IMG/VR virus record: IMGVR_UViG_3300018059_000036
Coordinates: 1 to 25,585 of that record
Direction: 5' to 3' (one strand)
Length of the DNA: 25,585 bases
Source: a virus
A model generated the notes under the pieces. The model was not told the DNA's origin. It ran no database searches and saw nothing but the letters and a program-made list of their open reading frames with translations. Below, in pieces: positions 14,638-23,042 of this stretch. Made by a program: the position numbers and the translations under genes. Every line of letters begins with the position of its first letter. Positions within the stretch are counted from its first letter, which is position 1.

Positions 14638-14987
14638 AAGTCATTCTTACCCCTCCTGGACCGGATACGCCCGGACATAACAAACGATTGATGCAGATCG
14701 CCAAAATCGAGAGGATGCGCGATGCCAAAACCATTGATGCAGAGTCCTACGCGGAGTTTCTCAAGTTCCTGGCGCAATATATCGGGATCGAATTCTCGAA
14801 AGGTGAGGAGAAGGTTTCCACGGAGGAATTTCTGCTTGAAATTTGCTCCGAAAACCAGATGACCGAGATCATCGATGCCGTGGCCGGGCAGAGCAAGGGA
14901 CCGGCGAAGGCCAGGGTGCGCAAGGGCAGGAAAAAAATCCCGCTTGTGGGTGAGGGGATGAACGCGGAAGTGTCCCCTACGAAATGA
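14634..14987 (+). CDS. tail assembly chaperone, first ORF (lambda gpG-like)
   Basis: A 117-residue, mostly helical, charged protein in the position between tail tube and tape measure. The sequence RDAKTIDAESYAEFLKFLAQYI and EEKVSTEEFLLEICSENQMTEI resembles the helical core of tail chaperones. The C-terminal tail is basic (KGPAKARVRKGRKKIPL). It overlaps the previous gene by ATGA. In most phages this gene is extended by a programmed frameshift into a second ORF; here the second ORF has its own ATG overlapping the stop. Confidence 0.72.
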   Translation: MKVILTPPGPDTPGHNKRLMQIAKIERMRDAKTIDAESYAEFLKFLAQYIGIEFSKGEEKVSTEEFLLEICSENQMTEIIDAVAGQSKGPAKARVRKGRKKIPLVGEGMNAEVSPTK

Positions 14988-15160
14988 GGCTGATCTCGCG
15001 CGGTCCGGGACATTATCCCGGATGGATGATCTGCCTCATGATGGCAAATGGAGATCCATTGCGTGCGAAACAGATCTTCGATGAAAACGATGCAACCTGG
15101 CATAACCGCTGGATCGCATTCCAAAACGAAATGCAGGAACGAAAGAGCAAAGCGCGGTGA
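14984..15160 (+). CDS. tail assembly chaperone, second ORF (gpT-like, 58 aa)
   Basis: ATG 14984 overlaps the TGA of the previous gene (ATGA), and its own TGA overlaps the GTG of the tape measure (GTGA). The product (MRLISRGPGHYPGWMICLMM, then DPLRAKQIFDENDATWHNRW and a basic Lys/Arg/Glu tail) is in the -1 frame relative to the first chaperone ORF. That is the phase and position of the T-like domain normally made by frameshifting. A TGA at 14951-14953 in the -1 frame means a slip at the upstream A-run (14931-14937) could not join it. Independent reinitiation is therefore likely. Confidence 0.7.
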   Translation: MRLISRGPGHYPGWMICLMMANGDPLRAKQIFDENDATWHNRWIAFQNEMQERKSKAR

Positions 15161-17763
15161 CGACTTATAACGTCGAACTCATCATTACTGGACGCGAGAG
15201 TGCCTCGGGACCGCTTGGTAGTGCCGGGGGGGCATTGCAACGGATCGCAGAGATCGCGGGCGGCATCCTCGGAGCCGCCCTTTTCACGCGTATTGCACAG
15301 GGCTTGCAGAACATGGCCTCCGCGGCGTTCAAGGCGACCGCACAATTCCAGAGCACGAATGCCCTGCTTCAATCCCTTGCGGCGCGTGAGTTGATCGCCA
15401 CGGGTGCGACCGATAAGATGAGTGAGGCGCTGGATATGGCTGCTCCCCTCGCGGCGGCATTGCGCAAGCAACTGGAGGACATCTCGATCATTTCTCCGTA
15501 TCGGAGCAATGTCATCACGGATACGTTCAGGCTGGCGCAGACGTTCGGATTTTCCACAAAAGAGGCCATGACCTTTACGAAGGCATTGCTGGATGTGGCC
15601 GCGGGCAGTGGTCTCACAAACGACATGCTCAACCGTGCCGCCTACAACCTGGCGCAGGTGAGGATGCAGGGCAAGGTTACTGCCGTCGATATTCGCCAAC
15701 TTGCGATGGCCGGTTTCGATCTGCGCGGAGTGCTCAAATTTGTCGGTGAGCAGTTCGGTCTCACGCTCAAGGATCACAATGATTTCAACAAGGCCATCGA
15801 AAGCGGAAAACTGACGTGGCAGCAATTCACGGAAGGCTTTGCCAAGTATGCCGAGGAGAATTTCGGCGGCGCGGCAAAGCGCATGTCAACGACGTTGGAA
15901 GGACTCAAGTCCACATTTGCAGACCTGTTCGATCTGACCATCCCGCACATCCTTGGACCTGCTGCGGAAGTTATAAGCGGTTATCTCACAAAAATCCTTG
16001 GCAAATTCACAAGCCTGCGCGATTCTGGAATCTTCGATGAGATCGGGACAAAACTGGGTGAGAGTATCAAGAAATGGGCGGAGAATTTCAACACGTTGAA
16101 ACAGGTGTTTTCCGGTGGGTTTGGAGCCAAGACCCAGGCGTTTTCGCTGGAAAAGATTTTCAACATTTCACCTGCTTTTGCTGAACTCATCATCAAGATC
16201 AAGAATGATATCGTTGATTTTGTCACAACGGTTTCTGATAATATGCCAACGCTGGAAGAGGCCGGCTCTATAATTGGCGGTCTGTTTGATGGTCTGATTA
16301 CCTTTGCGAACGATCATTATGAAGAGATAAAGGCTGTCATTGCGGGTATTGGCGCGGCCCTGCTTGTATTTCAGGCTCCGGCAGTCATCGCAGCCATCGC
16401 AGCCATAGGCGCAGCAATTGCGGCGATCAATTGGCCGCTGGTCGCGATAGCGGCTGTCGTGGGGCTTCTTGTGGCCGCGTGGCAGGGGAATTGGGGGGGA
16501 ATGCGGGATACATTGATTGCGGTTTGGACAGGGACCATCCAGCCTGCCTTGCAACAGCTATGGGATTGGTTATCTGTGAATATCCCCATTGCACTACAGG
16601 CATTGTCGGATTTCTGGACGTTGACGCTTTTGCCAGCAATCCAATCTGTATGGCTATGGATGCAAACGACTCTCTTCCCAATGCTCCAAGACTTGTGGAA
16701 CTGGCTTTCGATCAATGTGCCTCTTGCACTACAGGCATTGTCGGATTTCTGGACGTTGACGCTTTTGCCAGCAATCCAGGCAGTATGGGAATGGATGTCA
16801 ACTGTACTTTTCCCATTCTTTCAGGAGATCGCCGATTTCATCAATAATGTTTTCAGCATAGCGATCACCGCGCTGGCAGGGTTCTGGCAGAATGTATTAC
16901 AACCCGCCTTGCAAACTGCCTATGATTTCTTTGTTGCGAACATCCTTCCCATTTTGAAGCAGGTGGGAGATTATATAAGTGCGACATTGCAACCTATATT
17001 TCAGGCTTTATCTGACTTTATCAGTGGCACGCTTGTGCCACTGGGTCTTGCTGTTTTGCGTGGCGCGTTTGATGGAATTACATCAGCAATAAAAACTGTG
17101 ACGGATTGGTTGGGGACGCTCAATGACAAGCTCGATAATATCGAATTGCCGGATTGGCTTACCCCAGGTTCGCCAACGCCATTCGAGAACGGACTGGTTG
17201 GAGTAAGCACTCAGATTGGAATTACAACAGGAGCAATAGGGTCAATGACCAGTGCGTTCAAGACATTGACCGATTATCTGCATGCTCAACTATCGATTCG
17301 CTTGAAGCTCATCATCCAGCAGTTTGAATGGCTGATGAACACAGGCAAGACCGTTGCGATATTCTTTGGACAGACCATGTCAAGGGCTTTCAGCCAACTA
17401 GCCGGAACAGTTGGGAACTTTGCAACACAAATCCAGCGTACCGCGAATGCCTTGCGTCAACTGGTGGGAGCCATGCCGTCCTGGCTGATCCCAGGTTCGC
17501 CGACACCGCTGGAGATCGGACTGATGGGGATCAACAAGCAGATGAAACAGTTTGCGGATAACACAATGGGAACCTTCGGCTCCGGCCTGTCATTTCCGAT
17601 GTCGAGCGGACTGGGCGGAGGGATGGGATCGCAATCCGTTTCCAACTCGAACACCAGCACCAGGACCGGACTCAGCATCCAAAATCTGAATATCTATAAC
17701 TCGCCGCAGGATGATAATACCATCCTGAGCGATCTCAAGACGGTCCAATTACTGGCAGGATGA
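15157..17763 (+). CDS. tail tape measure protein
   Basis: The 868-residue protein sets tail length and starts at GTG 15157, overlapping the previous stop. Residues about 100-260 form the tape-measure N-terminal domain (FGFSTKEAMTFTKALLDVAA, VRMQGKVTAVDIRQLAMAGF, KYAEENFGGAAKRMSTTLEG). Two hydrophobic membrane-like segments lie at about residues 393-448. They are followed by Trp-rich amphipathic units, two of which are nearly identical 45-residue copies. Two PGSPTPxExGL motifs occur near the end. These hydrophobic and repeated parts are typical of tape measures that eject into the host membrane. Confidence 0.92.
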   Translation: MTTYNVELIITGRESASGPLGSAGGALQRIAEIAGGILGAALFTRIAQGLQNMASAAFKATAQFQSTNALLQSLAARELIATGATDKMSEALDMAAPLAAALRKQLEDISIISPYRSNVITDTFRLAQTFGFSTKEAMTFTKALLDVAAGSGLTNDMLNRAAYNLAQVRMQGKVTAVDIRQLAMAGFDLRGVLKFVGEQFGLTLKDHNDFNKAIESGKLTWQQFTEGFAKYAEENFGGAAKRMSTTLEGLKSTFADLFDLTIPHILGPAAEVISGYLTKILGKFTSLRDSGIFDEIGTKLGESIKKWAENFNTLKQVFSGGFGAKTQAFSLEKIFNISPAFAELIIKIKNDIVDFVTTVSDNMPTLEEAGSIIGGLFDGLITFANDHYEEIKAVIAGIGAALLVFQAPAVIAAIAAIGAAIAAINWPLVAIAAVVGLLVAAWQGNWGGMRDTLIAVWTGTIQPALQQLWDWLSVNIPIALQALSDFWTLTLLPAIQSVWLWMQTTLFPMLQDLWNWLSINVPLALQALSDFWTLTLLPAIQAVWEWMSTVLFPFFQEIADFINNVFSIAITALAGFWQNVLQPALQTAYDFFVANILPILKQVGDYISATLQPIFQALSDFISGTLVPLGLAVLRGAFDGITSAIKTVTDWLGTLNDKLDNIELPDWLTPGSPTPFENGLVGVSTQIGITTGAIGSMTSAFKTLTDYLHAQLSIRLKLIIQQFEWLMNTGKTVAIFFGQTMSRAFSQLAGTVGNFATQIQRTANALRQLVGAMPSWLIPGSPTPLEIGLMGINKQMKQFADNTMGTFGSGLSFPMSSGLGGGMGSQSVSNSNTSTRTGLSIQNLNIYNSPQDDNTILSDLKTVQLLAG
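16589..16778 (+). repeat. 135-bp in-frame tandem duplication in the tape measure gene
   Basis: A 55-base sequence at 16589-16643 recurs without change at 16724-16778, exactly 135 bases (45 codons) later. It encodes the same ALQALSDFWTLTLLPAIQ segment with identical third positions. The surrounding unit is also similar but diverged. The exact identity indicates a recent duplication or conversion that would lengthen the tail by 45 residues of tape. Confidence 0.85.
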
Positions 17764-17764
17764 C

Positions 17765-18649
17765 ATGACCTTCAGTGTGATTTCAAACGGTGTCGAATAT
17801 TCGCTCGAGGACAAGACCATTGCGATCATCGATGGGATCGATGGCATGGGCATCCCTCCGATCCTGCGCTTTCTATCAAAAGGAGCGCAGCAACACGGCG
17901 GGACCGATCACGGCTTCCTGCTCGACCCGCGCAAGATCAGGTTGTCCCTGCGTATCTTCCCCGACAGCTTTACCGATTACTTCACCAAACGTGATTTTCT
18001 GGTGGCGTTGTTCTCGCCGGAGAACGACCCTGTATTCCGCACCACACAGCCGACCGGGACGAAGCGCGACCTGGCTGTCCTGTATGACAGTGATTTCTCG
18101 CTGCCGATCACGGCAGACAATTGGGCATCCGAGAAGTTCATACTTTCGATCATCGCACCCAACCCGGCGTATTACGACCCCACACCAGGCGCACTTACGT
18201 TCTCCATCGGCGGGTCGGCTGGCGACCTGGGTGAAATACCAACGGCGATCCCCGAGGAGGTCGGCGGGTCTGACATCGATACATCCACCGTAATCAATTA
18301 CCACGGGACATGGAGGGAATACCCGATCATCCGCATTTATGGACCGATCACGGACGCGCTGATCGAGAATGTGAGCACGGGCGACAAGCTCGACTTTACC
18401 GGAATGACTCTCGGCGCGGGAGATTTTATCTACATCGATACGAGCTACGGGGAAAAAAGCGTGATGCTCAACAACGTCACAAACATCATTTCGCAATTAT
18501 CCGACGACAGTGACCTGCTCACGTTCCATCTCGACCCGCGCAAATCCAACGAAACAGAGCACGCCAATTCGATACGCGTGCGCGGGGGCGGGATCAACAT
18601 CAACACCAGGATCGAGATCGCCTATCAGGAACGATATTTAGGAGTCTAA
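17765..18649 (+). CDS. distal tail protein (Dit-like)
   Basis: A 294-residue protein directly after the tape measure, one base apart. In siphoviruses this slot holds the hexameric distal tail protein. The N-terminus shows the pattern SLEDKTIAIIDGIDGMGIPP followed by QQHGGTDHGFLLDPRKIRLSL and an FAVALF-like YFTKRDFLVALFSPENDPV segment, which fits the Dit N-terminal belt domain. The second half contains NPAYYDPTPGALTFSIGG and YHGTWREYPIIRIYGPITD, resembling the galectin-like domain. The assignment is strong by pattern plus order. Confidence 0.82.
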   Translation: MTFSVISNGVEYSLEDKTIAIIDGIDGMGIPPILRFLSKGAQQHGGTDHGFLLDPRKIRLSLRIFPDSFTDYFTKRDFLVALFSPENDPVFRTTQPTGTKRDLAVLYDSDFSLPITADNWASEKFILSIIAPNPAYYDPTPGALTFSIGGSAGDLGEIPTAIPEEVGGSDIDTSTVINYHGTWREYPIIRIYGPITDALIENVSTGDKLDFTGMTLGAGDFIYIDTSYGEKSVMLNNVTNIISQLSDDSDLLTFHLDPRKSNETEHANSIRVRGGGININTRIEIAYQERYLGV

Positions 18650-18651
18650 CC

Positions 18652-20046
18652 ATGACACAAAAATCATATGGATGGACAACATCTGCTGCGGGGGACGGGG
18701 CAACCACCTACACGCGCGTCGATAAACAGCACTGGGATAACATCCTGGCGGCCTGCGGCGGCGGGATCAACGGCGCGGCACCGGGCTATCTCAATAAACT
18801 GGGCATGTTGAGCACTGCTGCCAACCAGGTGACCATTGACACAGGTGGAGCCATCGTGGATGGGAAACCATATCGCAACGATGCCAGTGTCGCGATCACG
18901 ATCCCGTCTGCGGTCGGCGGAGGCAACACACGCATCGATACGATTGCGCTGGAATGTGATTGGACTGCCCAGACGGTGAGGCTGGTGCGTGTGGCGGGTG
19001 TCGATGCCGGAAGCCCGACTCCTCCCTCCCTGACGCAGACCAGCGGCACGCTTTACCAGATTCGCTTATGGGATGTGACCGTCAATACATCCGGGACGAT
19101 CACCGTCACCACGGATAGCAGAGCCTGGGCGCGCTTCTCGTGGCTTGACACCGGAACAACAGGAAAGGTGTTGAAGCGAAAAAGCACCGATGTCAACGGC
19201 GTCGAATGGGGCTACCAGACATCACCACTGGTGACGGGACGCCTGAGTCTTTCGAGCACGTTGCCTGACCCTTCAGCCGACATCACCGCCGCGGCCAATC
19301 TTTACCTTTTGCAATATCAAGGCAACGTGCTTGAATTATGGGATGGTACGGACTGGATACCCTTCTTAATACCAGATGCGGGGGTCTCGTTGTCATTGGC
19401 GTCCATCGCCAGCGGGACACTCTACGATGCTTTTGCCTACAACAACAGCGGCGCGATCGGTCTTGAGCTTCTGGCATGGTCGAGTGCGACGGCCAGGGCG
19501 ACCGCGCTGGCGCTCAACAATGGACGGATCACAAAATCAGGAGACAAGACCAGGCGCTACCTCGGTCAGTTGCGCGGGTCGGCTTCCGGGCAGTGTGAGG
19601 ACTCGGTTGTGAAGCGTTTCCTGACAAACTACTACAACACGGTCAGGAAATACATGTTCCGTAGTTACTCGCCAGGCAACCACGGTTATACAACGGGGAC
19701 ATGGCGATGGTGGAATAATGTTGCGGCCAGCGCGTCGGTGGAGTTTGTGAGCGGATACGACGGAGGCACCAGCCCGATCAGCGCGCCGAATTTGAGTGTT
19801 CAGGGTCAGTTCGAAAATAGTGCCCCTCAGAACGGGGCGGCGATTGGAATCTGGAATGGTACATCGCTGATCGGTAATTTCTCGGAGCAAGCCACGGCAC
19901 GCAACCTGATCGCAGTCAGCGGAATCCTGCATCCCACCATAGGGACATGGGATTTCCGCGGTTACCAGCAGGTGGGCGGCGCTGAGTTTGGTGTGGCGTC
20001 GGCAAACTTTGGGAGTATGAACGTCGAAATATTGATCGACGGATAA
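18652..20046 (+). CDS. minor tail / receptor-binding-type protein
   Basis: The 464-residue protein begins with a tail-associated domain (SYGWTTSAAGDGATTYTRVD, IDTGGAIVDGKPYRNDASVA, NTRIDTIALECDW) found in phage baseplate and upper-fibre proteins. From about residue 255 it carries a conserved module with LYDAFAYNNSGAIGLELLAW, ATALALNNGRITKSGDKTRR, YLGQLRGSASGQCEDSVVKR and FLTNYYNTVRKYMFRSY, common in phage tail-fibre proteins. The C-terminal part is a beta-rich head. It probably forms part of the tail tip that contacts the host, with the receptor-binding portion near the C-terminus (inference). Confidence 0.75.
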   Translation: MTQKSYGWTTSAAGDGATTYTRVDKQHWDNILAACGGGINGAAPGYLNKLGMLSTAANQVTIDTGGAIVDGKPYRNDASVAITIPSAVGGGNTRIDTIALECDWTAQTVRLVRVAGVDAGSPTPPSLTQTSGTLYQIRLWDVTVNTSGTITVTTDSRAWARFSWLDTGTTGKVLKRKSTDVNGVEWGYQTSPLVTGRLSLSSTLPDPSADITAAANLYLLQYQGNVLELWDGTDWIPFLIPDAGVSLSLASIASGTLYDAFAYNNSGAIGLELLAWSSATARATALALNNGRITKSGDKTRRYLGQLRGSASGQCEDSVVKRFLTNYYNTVRKYMFRSYSPGNHGYTTGTWRWWNNVAASASVEFVSGYDGGTSPISAPNLSVQGQFENSAPQNGAAIGIWNGTSLIGNFSEQATARNLIAVSGILHPTIGTWDFRGYQQVGGAEFGVASANFGSMNVEILIDG

Positions 20047-20049
20047 GCA

Positions 20050-21162
20050 ATGGCAACTGTCAGTCTTTATAAGGTTCAGGTCTTCAACCCCGCGGGCGTC
20101 AAAGTCACGGAGTTCGATGATTTCATCACGCTCCAATACCGGAACCAGGTGAATACCCCGGCGTTCTCGATCATCAATTCGGACGCCGAATCGAAGTACG
20201 CGCAATATCTCATCAAGAATTACAGGCTGGAGGTATGGCGAAAGGTGCTCAAGGGAAACACTGTCATGCTGCCGTGGACACGCGATTATGAGGGCAGGAT
20301 CAGGCGCTCGATCACCACGTATACGGGCAATCAATATCGTTTGCAGACAACCTGTGTGGGAAAACTTGAAACCCTGTCACGGCGGGTGGTCGCGTGGTAT
20401 GCAGGGACTGACCAGCGGTCCCGATTCACAAATCTGAACGCTGAGACCATCATGAAACTGATGGTCGATTACAACGCCGGACCGAATGCCACCTCCGTCA
20501 ATGGCAGGCGCAGGGATGGGGTTATATCGAACATAACCGTTGAGACAGACGCGGCACGCGGCGCGGCGGGCATCCATTGGTCTTGTGCCTGGGACGACCT
20601 GCTCAAGTCGCTGCAGGATCTCGCCAGGATCGCGGGCGGTGATTTCGATCTGATCAAAGCCGGCTCTGCGTATGATTTCAAATTCTTTCCGGGACAACGC
20701 GGCACGGACCGGACCACCACAGTGGTGTTTGCAGTCCAGCGCGGCAACATGGCAAACCCGGTGCTGACCGACGACGCACTGGCGGAGAAAACAATTGCCG
20801 TGGTGGCCGGACAGGGAGAGGAAGCCGAGCGCAAGACCCGCAACGTCACGGGCGTCGGGTATTCAACGGAAAATGACATTGAAGATTTCGTGGATGCACG
20901 CAACGACGAGGATACCGACGTTGCACTGGACGCGAAGGGAGCCGCTGAACTCAAAAAGCAGGAGGCGCTCACCACGTTGAAGTTCGACATCGTGCAGACC
21001 GATGGATCGAGATACGGCGTCCATTACTTCCTGGGCGACAAAGTCACTGCGCTGTTCCTGAACTACACACAGACACTCAAGATCACCTCCGCGGAGATCA
21101 CCGTGGACAGGCAGAACAGCGAGAATCCGGAGCACGTGGTTGTGGAGGTGAGCAATGGCTGA
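20050..21162 (+). CDS. tail hub protein (ReqiPepy6 Gp37-like)
   Basis: A 370-residue protein that fits the Gp27/Gp37-type tail hub of siphoviruses. It starts SLYKVQVFNPAGVKVTEFDD with a strand-rich domain, then RLEVWRKVLKGNTVMLPWTR, and a middle with GIHWSCAWDDLLKSLQDLAR plus FDFKFFPGQRG-like strands. The C-terminal part includes YGVHYFLGDKVTALF and LKITSAEITVDR, the usual ending of the family. It overlaps the collar-domain gene by 8 bases. It should cap the tail tube and join the fibres. Confidence 0.8.
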   Translation: MATVSLYKVQVFNPAGVKVTEFDDFITLQYRNQVNTPAFSIINSDAESKYAQYLIKNYRLEVWRKVLKGNTVMLPWTRDYEGRIRRSITTYTGNQYRLQTTCVGKLETLSRRVVAWYAGTDQRSRFTNLNAETIMKLMVDYNAGPNATSVNGRRRDGVISNITVETDAARGAAGIHWSCAWDDLLKSLQDLARIAGGDFDLIKAGSAYDFKFFPGQRGTDRTTTVVFAVQRGNMANPVLTDDALAEKTIAVVAGQGEEAERKTRNVTGVGYSTENDIEDFVDARNDEDTDVALDAKGAAELKKQEALTTLKFDIVQTDGSRYGVHYFLGDKVTALFLNYTQTLKITSAEITVDRQNSENPEHVVVEVSNG

Positions 21163-21712
21163 TGATCTCCAGCAGATCGCCGGGCAGATCAGCGCGATTA
21201 GACGCGAACTGGACGCACTGAAGCGAATGGAGTTTGCAGCAGTACCGGACGCGCTCCCGGTAGGGACGATCCTTGTTTGGGGGACCGGCACGCCGCCAGC
21301 GACATTCCTTGAGATGGACGGTTCTGCCGTATCACGCACCACCTACGCGGATCTGTTTGCGTTATGGGGAACCACATTTGGAGTCGGAGATGGGTCCACG
21401 ACATTTAACCTGCCTGATACGCAACGGAGGGTCATCGCGGGGAAAGGAGGGAGTGGATCGGGGACACTGGGCAATGCCATAGGTAACGCAGGTGGTGCAG
21501 AAACTCACACACTGGTTACTGGAGAGATGCCGGTCCATGCACATTCAGGCAACTATCTCAAAAATGATGGTTCCGGCAGTGGATTGCAAGGGGCTGGTGG
21601 AACGCCAGTAAATTACAGTGGTCAGATTGCAAATACTGGCAGTGGCGATGCTCACAATAATATTCAACCCACACTCATCCTGGCATGGATCGTGAAGGCT
21701 TTACCGGGCTAG
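21155..21712 (+). CDS. tail collar-domain protein (tail fibre)
   Basis: The 185-residue protein has a short N-terminal coiled coil (LQQIAGQISAIRRELDALKR) and a collar domain at about residues 35-90 (PVGTILVWGTGTPPATFLEM and ADLFALWGTTFGVGDGSTTF then NLPDTQRRVIAGKG). The C-terminal Gly-rich segment ends with HNNIQPTLILAWIVKALPG, the characteristic closing motif of the Collar (PF07484) family. A strong GGAGGTGAGC ribosome binding site lies inside the preceding gene. It is most likely a short tail fibre at the tail tip. Confidence 0.9.
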   Translation: MADDLQQIAGQISAIRRELDALKRMEFAAVPDALPVGTILVWGTGTPPATFLEMDGSAVSRTTYADLFALWGTTFGVGDGSTTFNLPDTQRRVIAGKGGSGSGTLGNAIGNAGGAETHTLVTGEMPVHAHSGNYLKNDGSGSGLQGAGGTPVNYSGQIANTGSGDAHNNIQPTLILAWIVKALPG

Positions 21713-21716
21713 TTCC

Positions 21717-21902
21717 ATGTCCAACACGATCCATGTGCTACCACTGTACGATCTGAAGGAACACACCGAGTCGGATGATTGCGAGTGCCTGCCGCGCATC
21801 GAGTATGTCGGCGAGGGCGGCAAGGTGGTGGTGCATCACTCGTATGATAAGCGCGAGTTTTATGAGCAATGGGAGGAAGAGAAAGAGAAACAGGTTCAAT
21901 AA
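21717..21902 (+). CDS. small conserved phage protein
   Basis: This 61-residue protein (MSNTIHVLPLYDLKEHTESD, DCECLPRIEYV, VVVHHSYDKREFYEQW) matches a widespread small phage family of pattern HxxPxxDLxxHxxxxxCxCxPRVE...VVVHHS. Its biochemical role is unknown. It starts 4 bases after the collar gene, probably as part of the late operon. The last residues coincide with the start of the A-run next to a large inverted repeat. Confidence 0.7.
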   Translation: MSNTIHVLPLYDLKEHTESDDCECLPRIEYVGEGGKVVVHHSYDKREFYEQWEEEKEKQVQ

Positions 21903-21972
21903 AAAAAGCGGACTCCTCCGCGCATTAGCCGATGCGGAGGAGTCCTGGGCGCTGCACAAGGCAGCAGACTGA
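21862..21972 (+). CDS. possible 36-residue overlapping ORF
   Basis: From ATG 21862, in another frame and overlapping the end of the small conserved gene, a peptide of 36 residues runs to TGA at 21970-21972. It is a basic start (MSNGRKRKRNRFNKKSG) followed by a helix-like LLRALADAEESWALHKAAD. The tail looks like true protein, but most of it lies inside the inverted repeat at 21910-21945, so the composition may reflect the palindrome. The ribosome binding site is weak. Confidence 0.3.
   Translation: MSNGRKRKRNRFNKKSGLLRALADAEESWALHKAAD
21901..21945 (-). terminator. 12-bp stem terminator for leftward transcripts
   Basis: GGACTCCTCCGC (21910-21921) pairs with GCGGAGGAGTCC (21934-21945) across a 12-base loop. 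On the minus strand this stem is followed by GC and seven T residues (21907-21901). It should stop leftward transcription from the integrase gene. Confidence 0.75.
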
Positions 21973-21981
21973 CACACGTGT

Positions 21982-22020
21982 GAGACGGCGACCGGCGAAA
22001 TCGCCGTCTCTTCTATTTTA
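21982..22020 (+). terminator. terminator of the late operon
   Basis: GAGACGGCGA (21982-21991) pairs with TCGCCGTCTC (22001-22010) across a 9-base loop, then TTCTATTTTA. The stem is 10 bp and GC-rich, and the T-rich tail is on the plus strand, so it should end the rightward late transcript. Confidence 0.75.
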
Positions 22021-22060
22021 ACACCGGCGACTCTAAAGTTCAAGACCTGAATTTTGAAAC

Positions 22061-22091
22061 ACGCCCTGCCGTTACGATGGAAACGCCCTGC
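22061..22091 (+). repeat. 9-bp direct repeats downstream of the integrase gene
   Basis: ACGCCCTGC occurs at 22061-22069 and 22083-22091, 22 bases apart, just beyond the integrase stop. The spacing of about two helical turns would suit a DNA-binding protein, but the sequence is short and no function can be assigned. Confidence 0.35.
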
Positions 22092-22092
22092 G

Positions 22093-23022
22093 CTACAGCG
22101 CCCAGTTATCGACGGGCGAGGCGCGGCGGTGGGCCTTCTCGATATCGGCCTGCACGATGGACAGGTAGCGTTTAACCATGTCGAGTGTGCTGTGGCCCAG
22201 GAGGCGCTGCAGGGTATAGGGATCGCCCCCATTACGCAGGTACTCGATGGCGCAGGTGTGCCGGAAGCGATGGGCGGTGACGTCCAGCACGCCGGCGCGC
22301 GCCCCGATGGTCTGCAGGAGATCCAGCAGGCGGTGGCGGTTGAACAGCCGCCGGTTCTCCATGAGGAAGAGCGGTTCGTTGAGAGTCGCGTCGGGCCGCA
22401 GGGTCAGGTAGCGCCAGAGGGCCTGGTGCGTACGGGCGGAGATGGGCACCTGCCGTTCCTTGGCACCCTTGCCGAAGATGGCGATGCGCTGGTTGCGTTT
22501 GTCGAGATCGTGCAGTTTGATGGTGCAGAGTTCCTCATTGCGGATGCCGGTATCGAGCAGCAGCAGAATGATCGCACGGTTCCGCTCCGTGTCACGCAGG
22601 GCATGATCGGAGACACGCTTGCCGGGCCGGCTGTAGCGCTTCGAACGCTCCAGGCTGTTCAACATGGCGCGTAGATCCTGCTCACTGTAGGGCACGATGT
22701 CGCGCTGCTCAGGCTTGGGCGCCGGGATGGCGCGCACCACGTGCTCGCGCGCGATCTTCTCCCGCAGGGCCCACGTCCAAAAAGCCGAGAGTCCGGTGTG
22801 ATAATTGAGGGCTGTCTTCCTGGAGACGGTGGTTTGCGCGGCCAGGAATTCTTCGATGTGATGGGAGGTGATCTCCTCGACCAGCGGATCCTGGGCGAGG
22901 AAAGTCTGAAACTTTTTGACGAGCGTATTTTCGTAATCGTCGATGGTGTGGGAAGAGAGCTTGCGGGCCTGTGCGCTGAGGAAGAATCCTTGCAAGGCTT
23001 GTGAATAGCGAAGTGGGATCAT
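22093..23022 (-). CDS. int: tyrosine recombinase / phage integrase
   Basis: The 309-residue enzyme has an N-terminal SAM-like core-binding domain (residues about 1-100) and a catalytic domain. All expected residues are visible: R161 in TGIRNEEL, a beta-hairpin Lys in FGKGAKERQVPI (K185/K188), H251 and R254 in AHRFRHTCA, H277 in LLGHSTLDM, and the nucleophile Y286 in KRYLSI. The ribosome binding site AGGAGG lies 8 bases before ATG 23022 on the minus strand. No N-terminal arm-binding domain is evident, so it resembles the simpler XerC/D-like integrases. Its gene converges on the late operon and sits beside the tRNA-Pro fragment, so it likely integrates the phage at that tRNA. Confidence 0.93.
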   Translation of the reverse strand: MIPLRYSQALQGFFLSAQARKLSSHTIDDYENTLVKKFQTFLAQDPLVEEITSHHIEEFLAAQTTVSRKTALNYHTGLSAFWTWALREKIAREHVVRAIPAPKPEQRDIVPYSEQDLRAMLNSLERSKRYSRPGKRVSDHALRDTERNRAIILLLLDTGIRNEELCTIKLHDLDKRNQRIAIFGKGAKERQVPISARTHQALWRYLTLRPDATLNEPLFLMENRRLFNRHRLLDLLQTIGARAGVLDVTAHRFRHTCAIEYLRNGGDPYTLQRLLGHSTLDMVKRYLSIVQADIEKAHRRASPVDNWAL

Positions 23023-23042
23023 CTGTGCCTCCTGGGGCTGGG

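Noticed and set aside
14931-14937. A7 run in the first tail chaperone ORF as the programmed frameshift site
   Set aside because: In the reading frame the heptamer does not fit X-XXY-YYZ, and the -1 frame reaches a TGA at 14951-14953 before the second ORF.
19537-20334. 265-codon minus-strand frame opposite the minor tail and hub genes
   Set aside because: No ribosome binding site, unusual composition, and full overlap with two well-supported plus-strand genes.
22054-22674. 206-codon plus-strand frame opposite the integrase
   Set aside because: It is the complement of the catalytic domain of a clear tyrosine recombinase and lacks a plausible start context.
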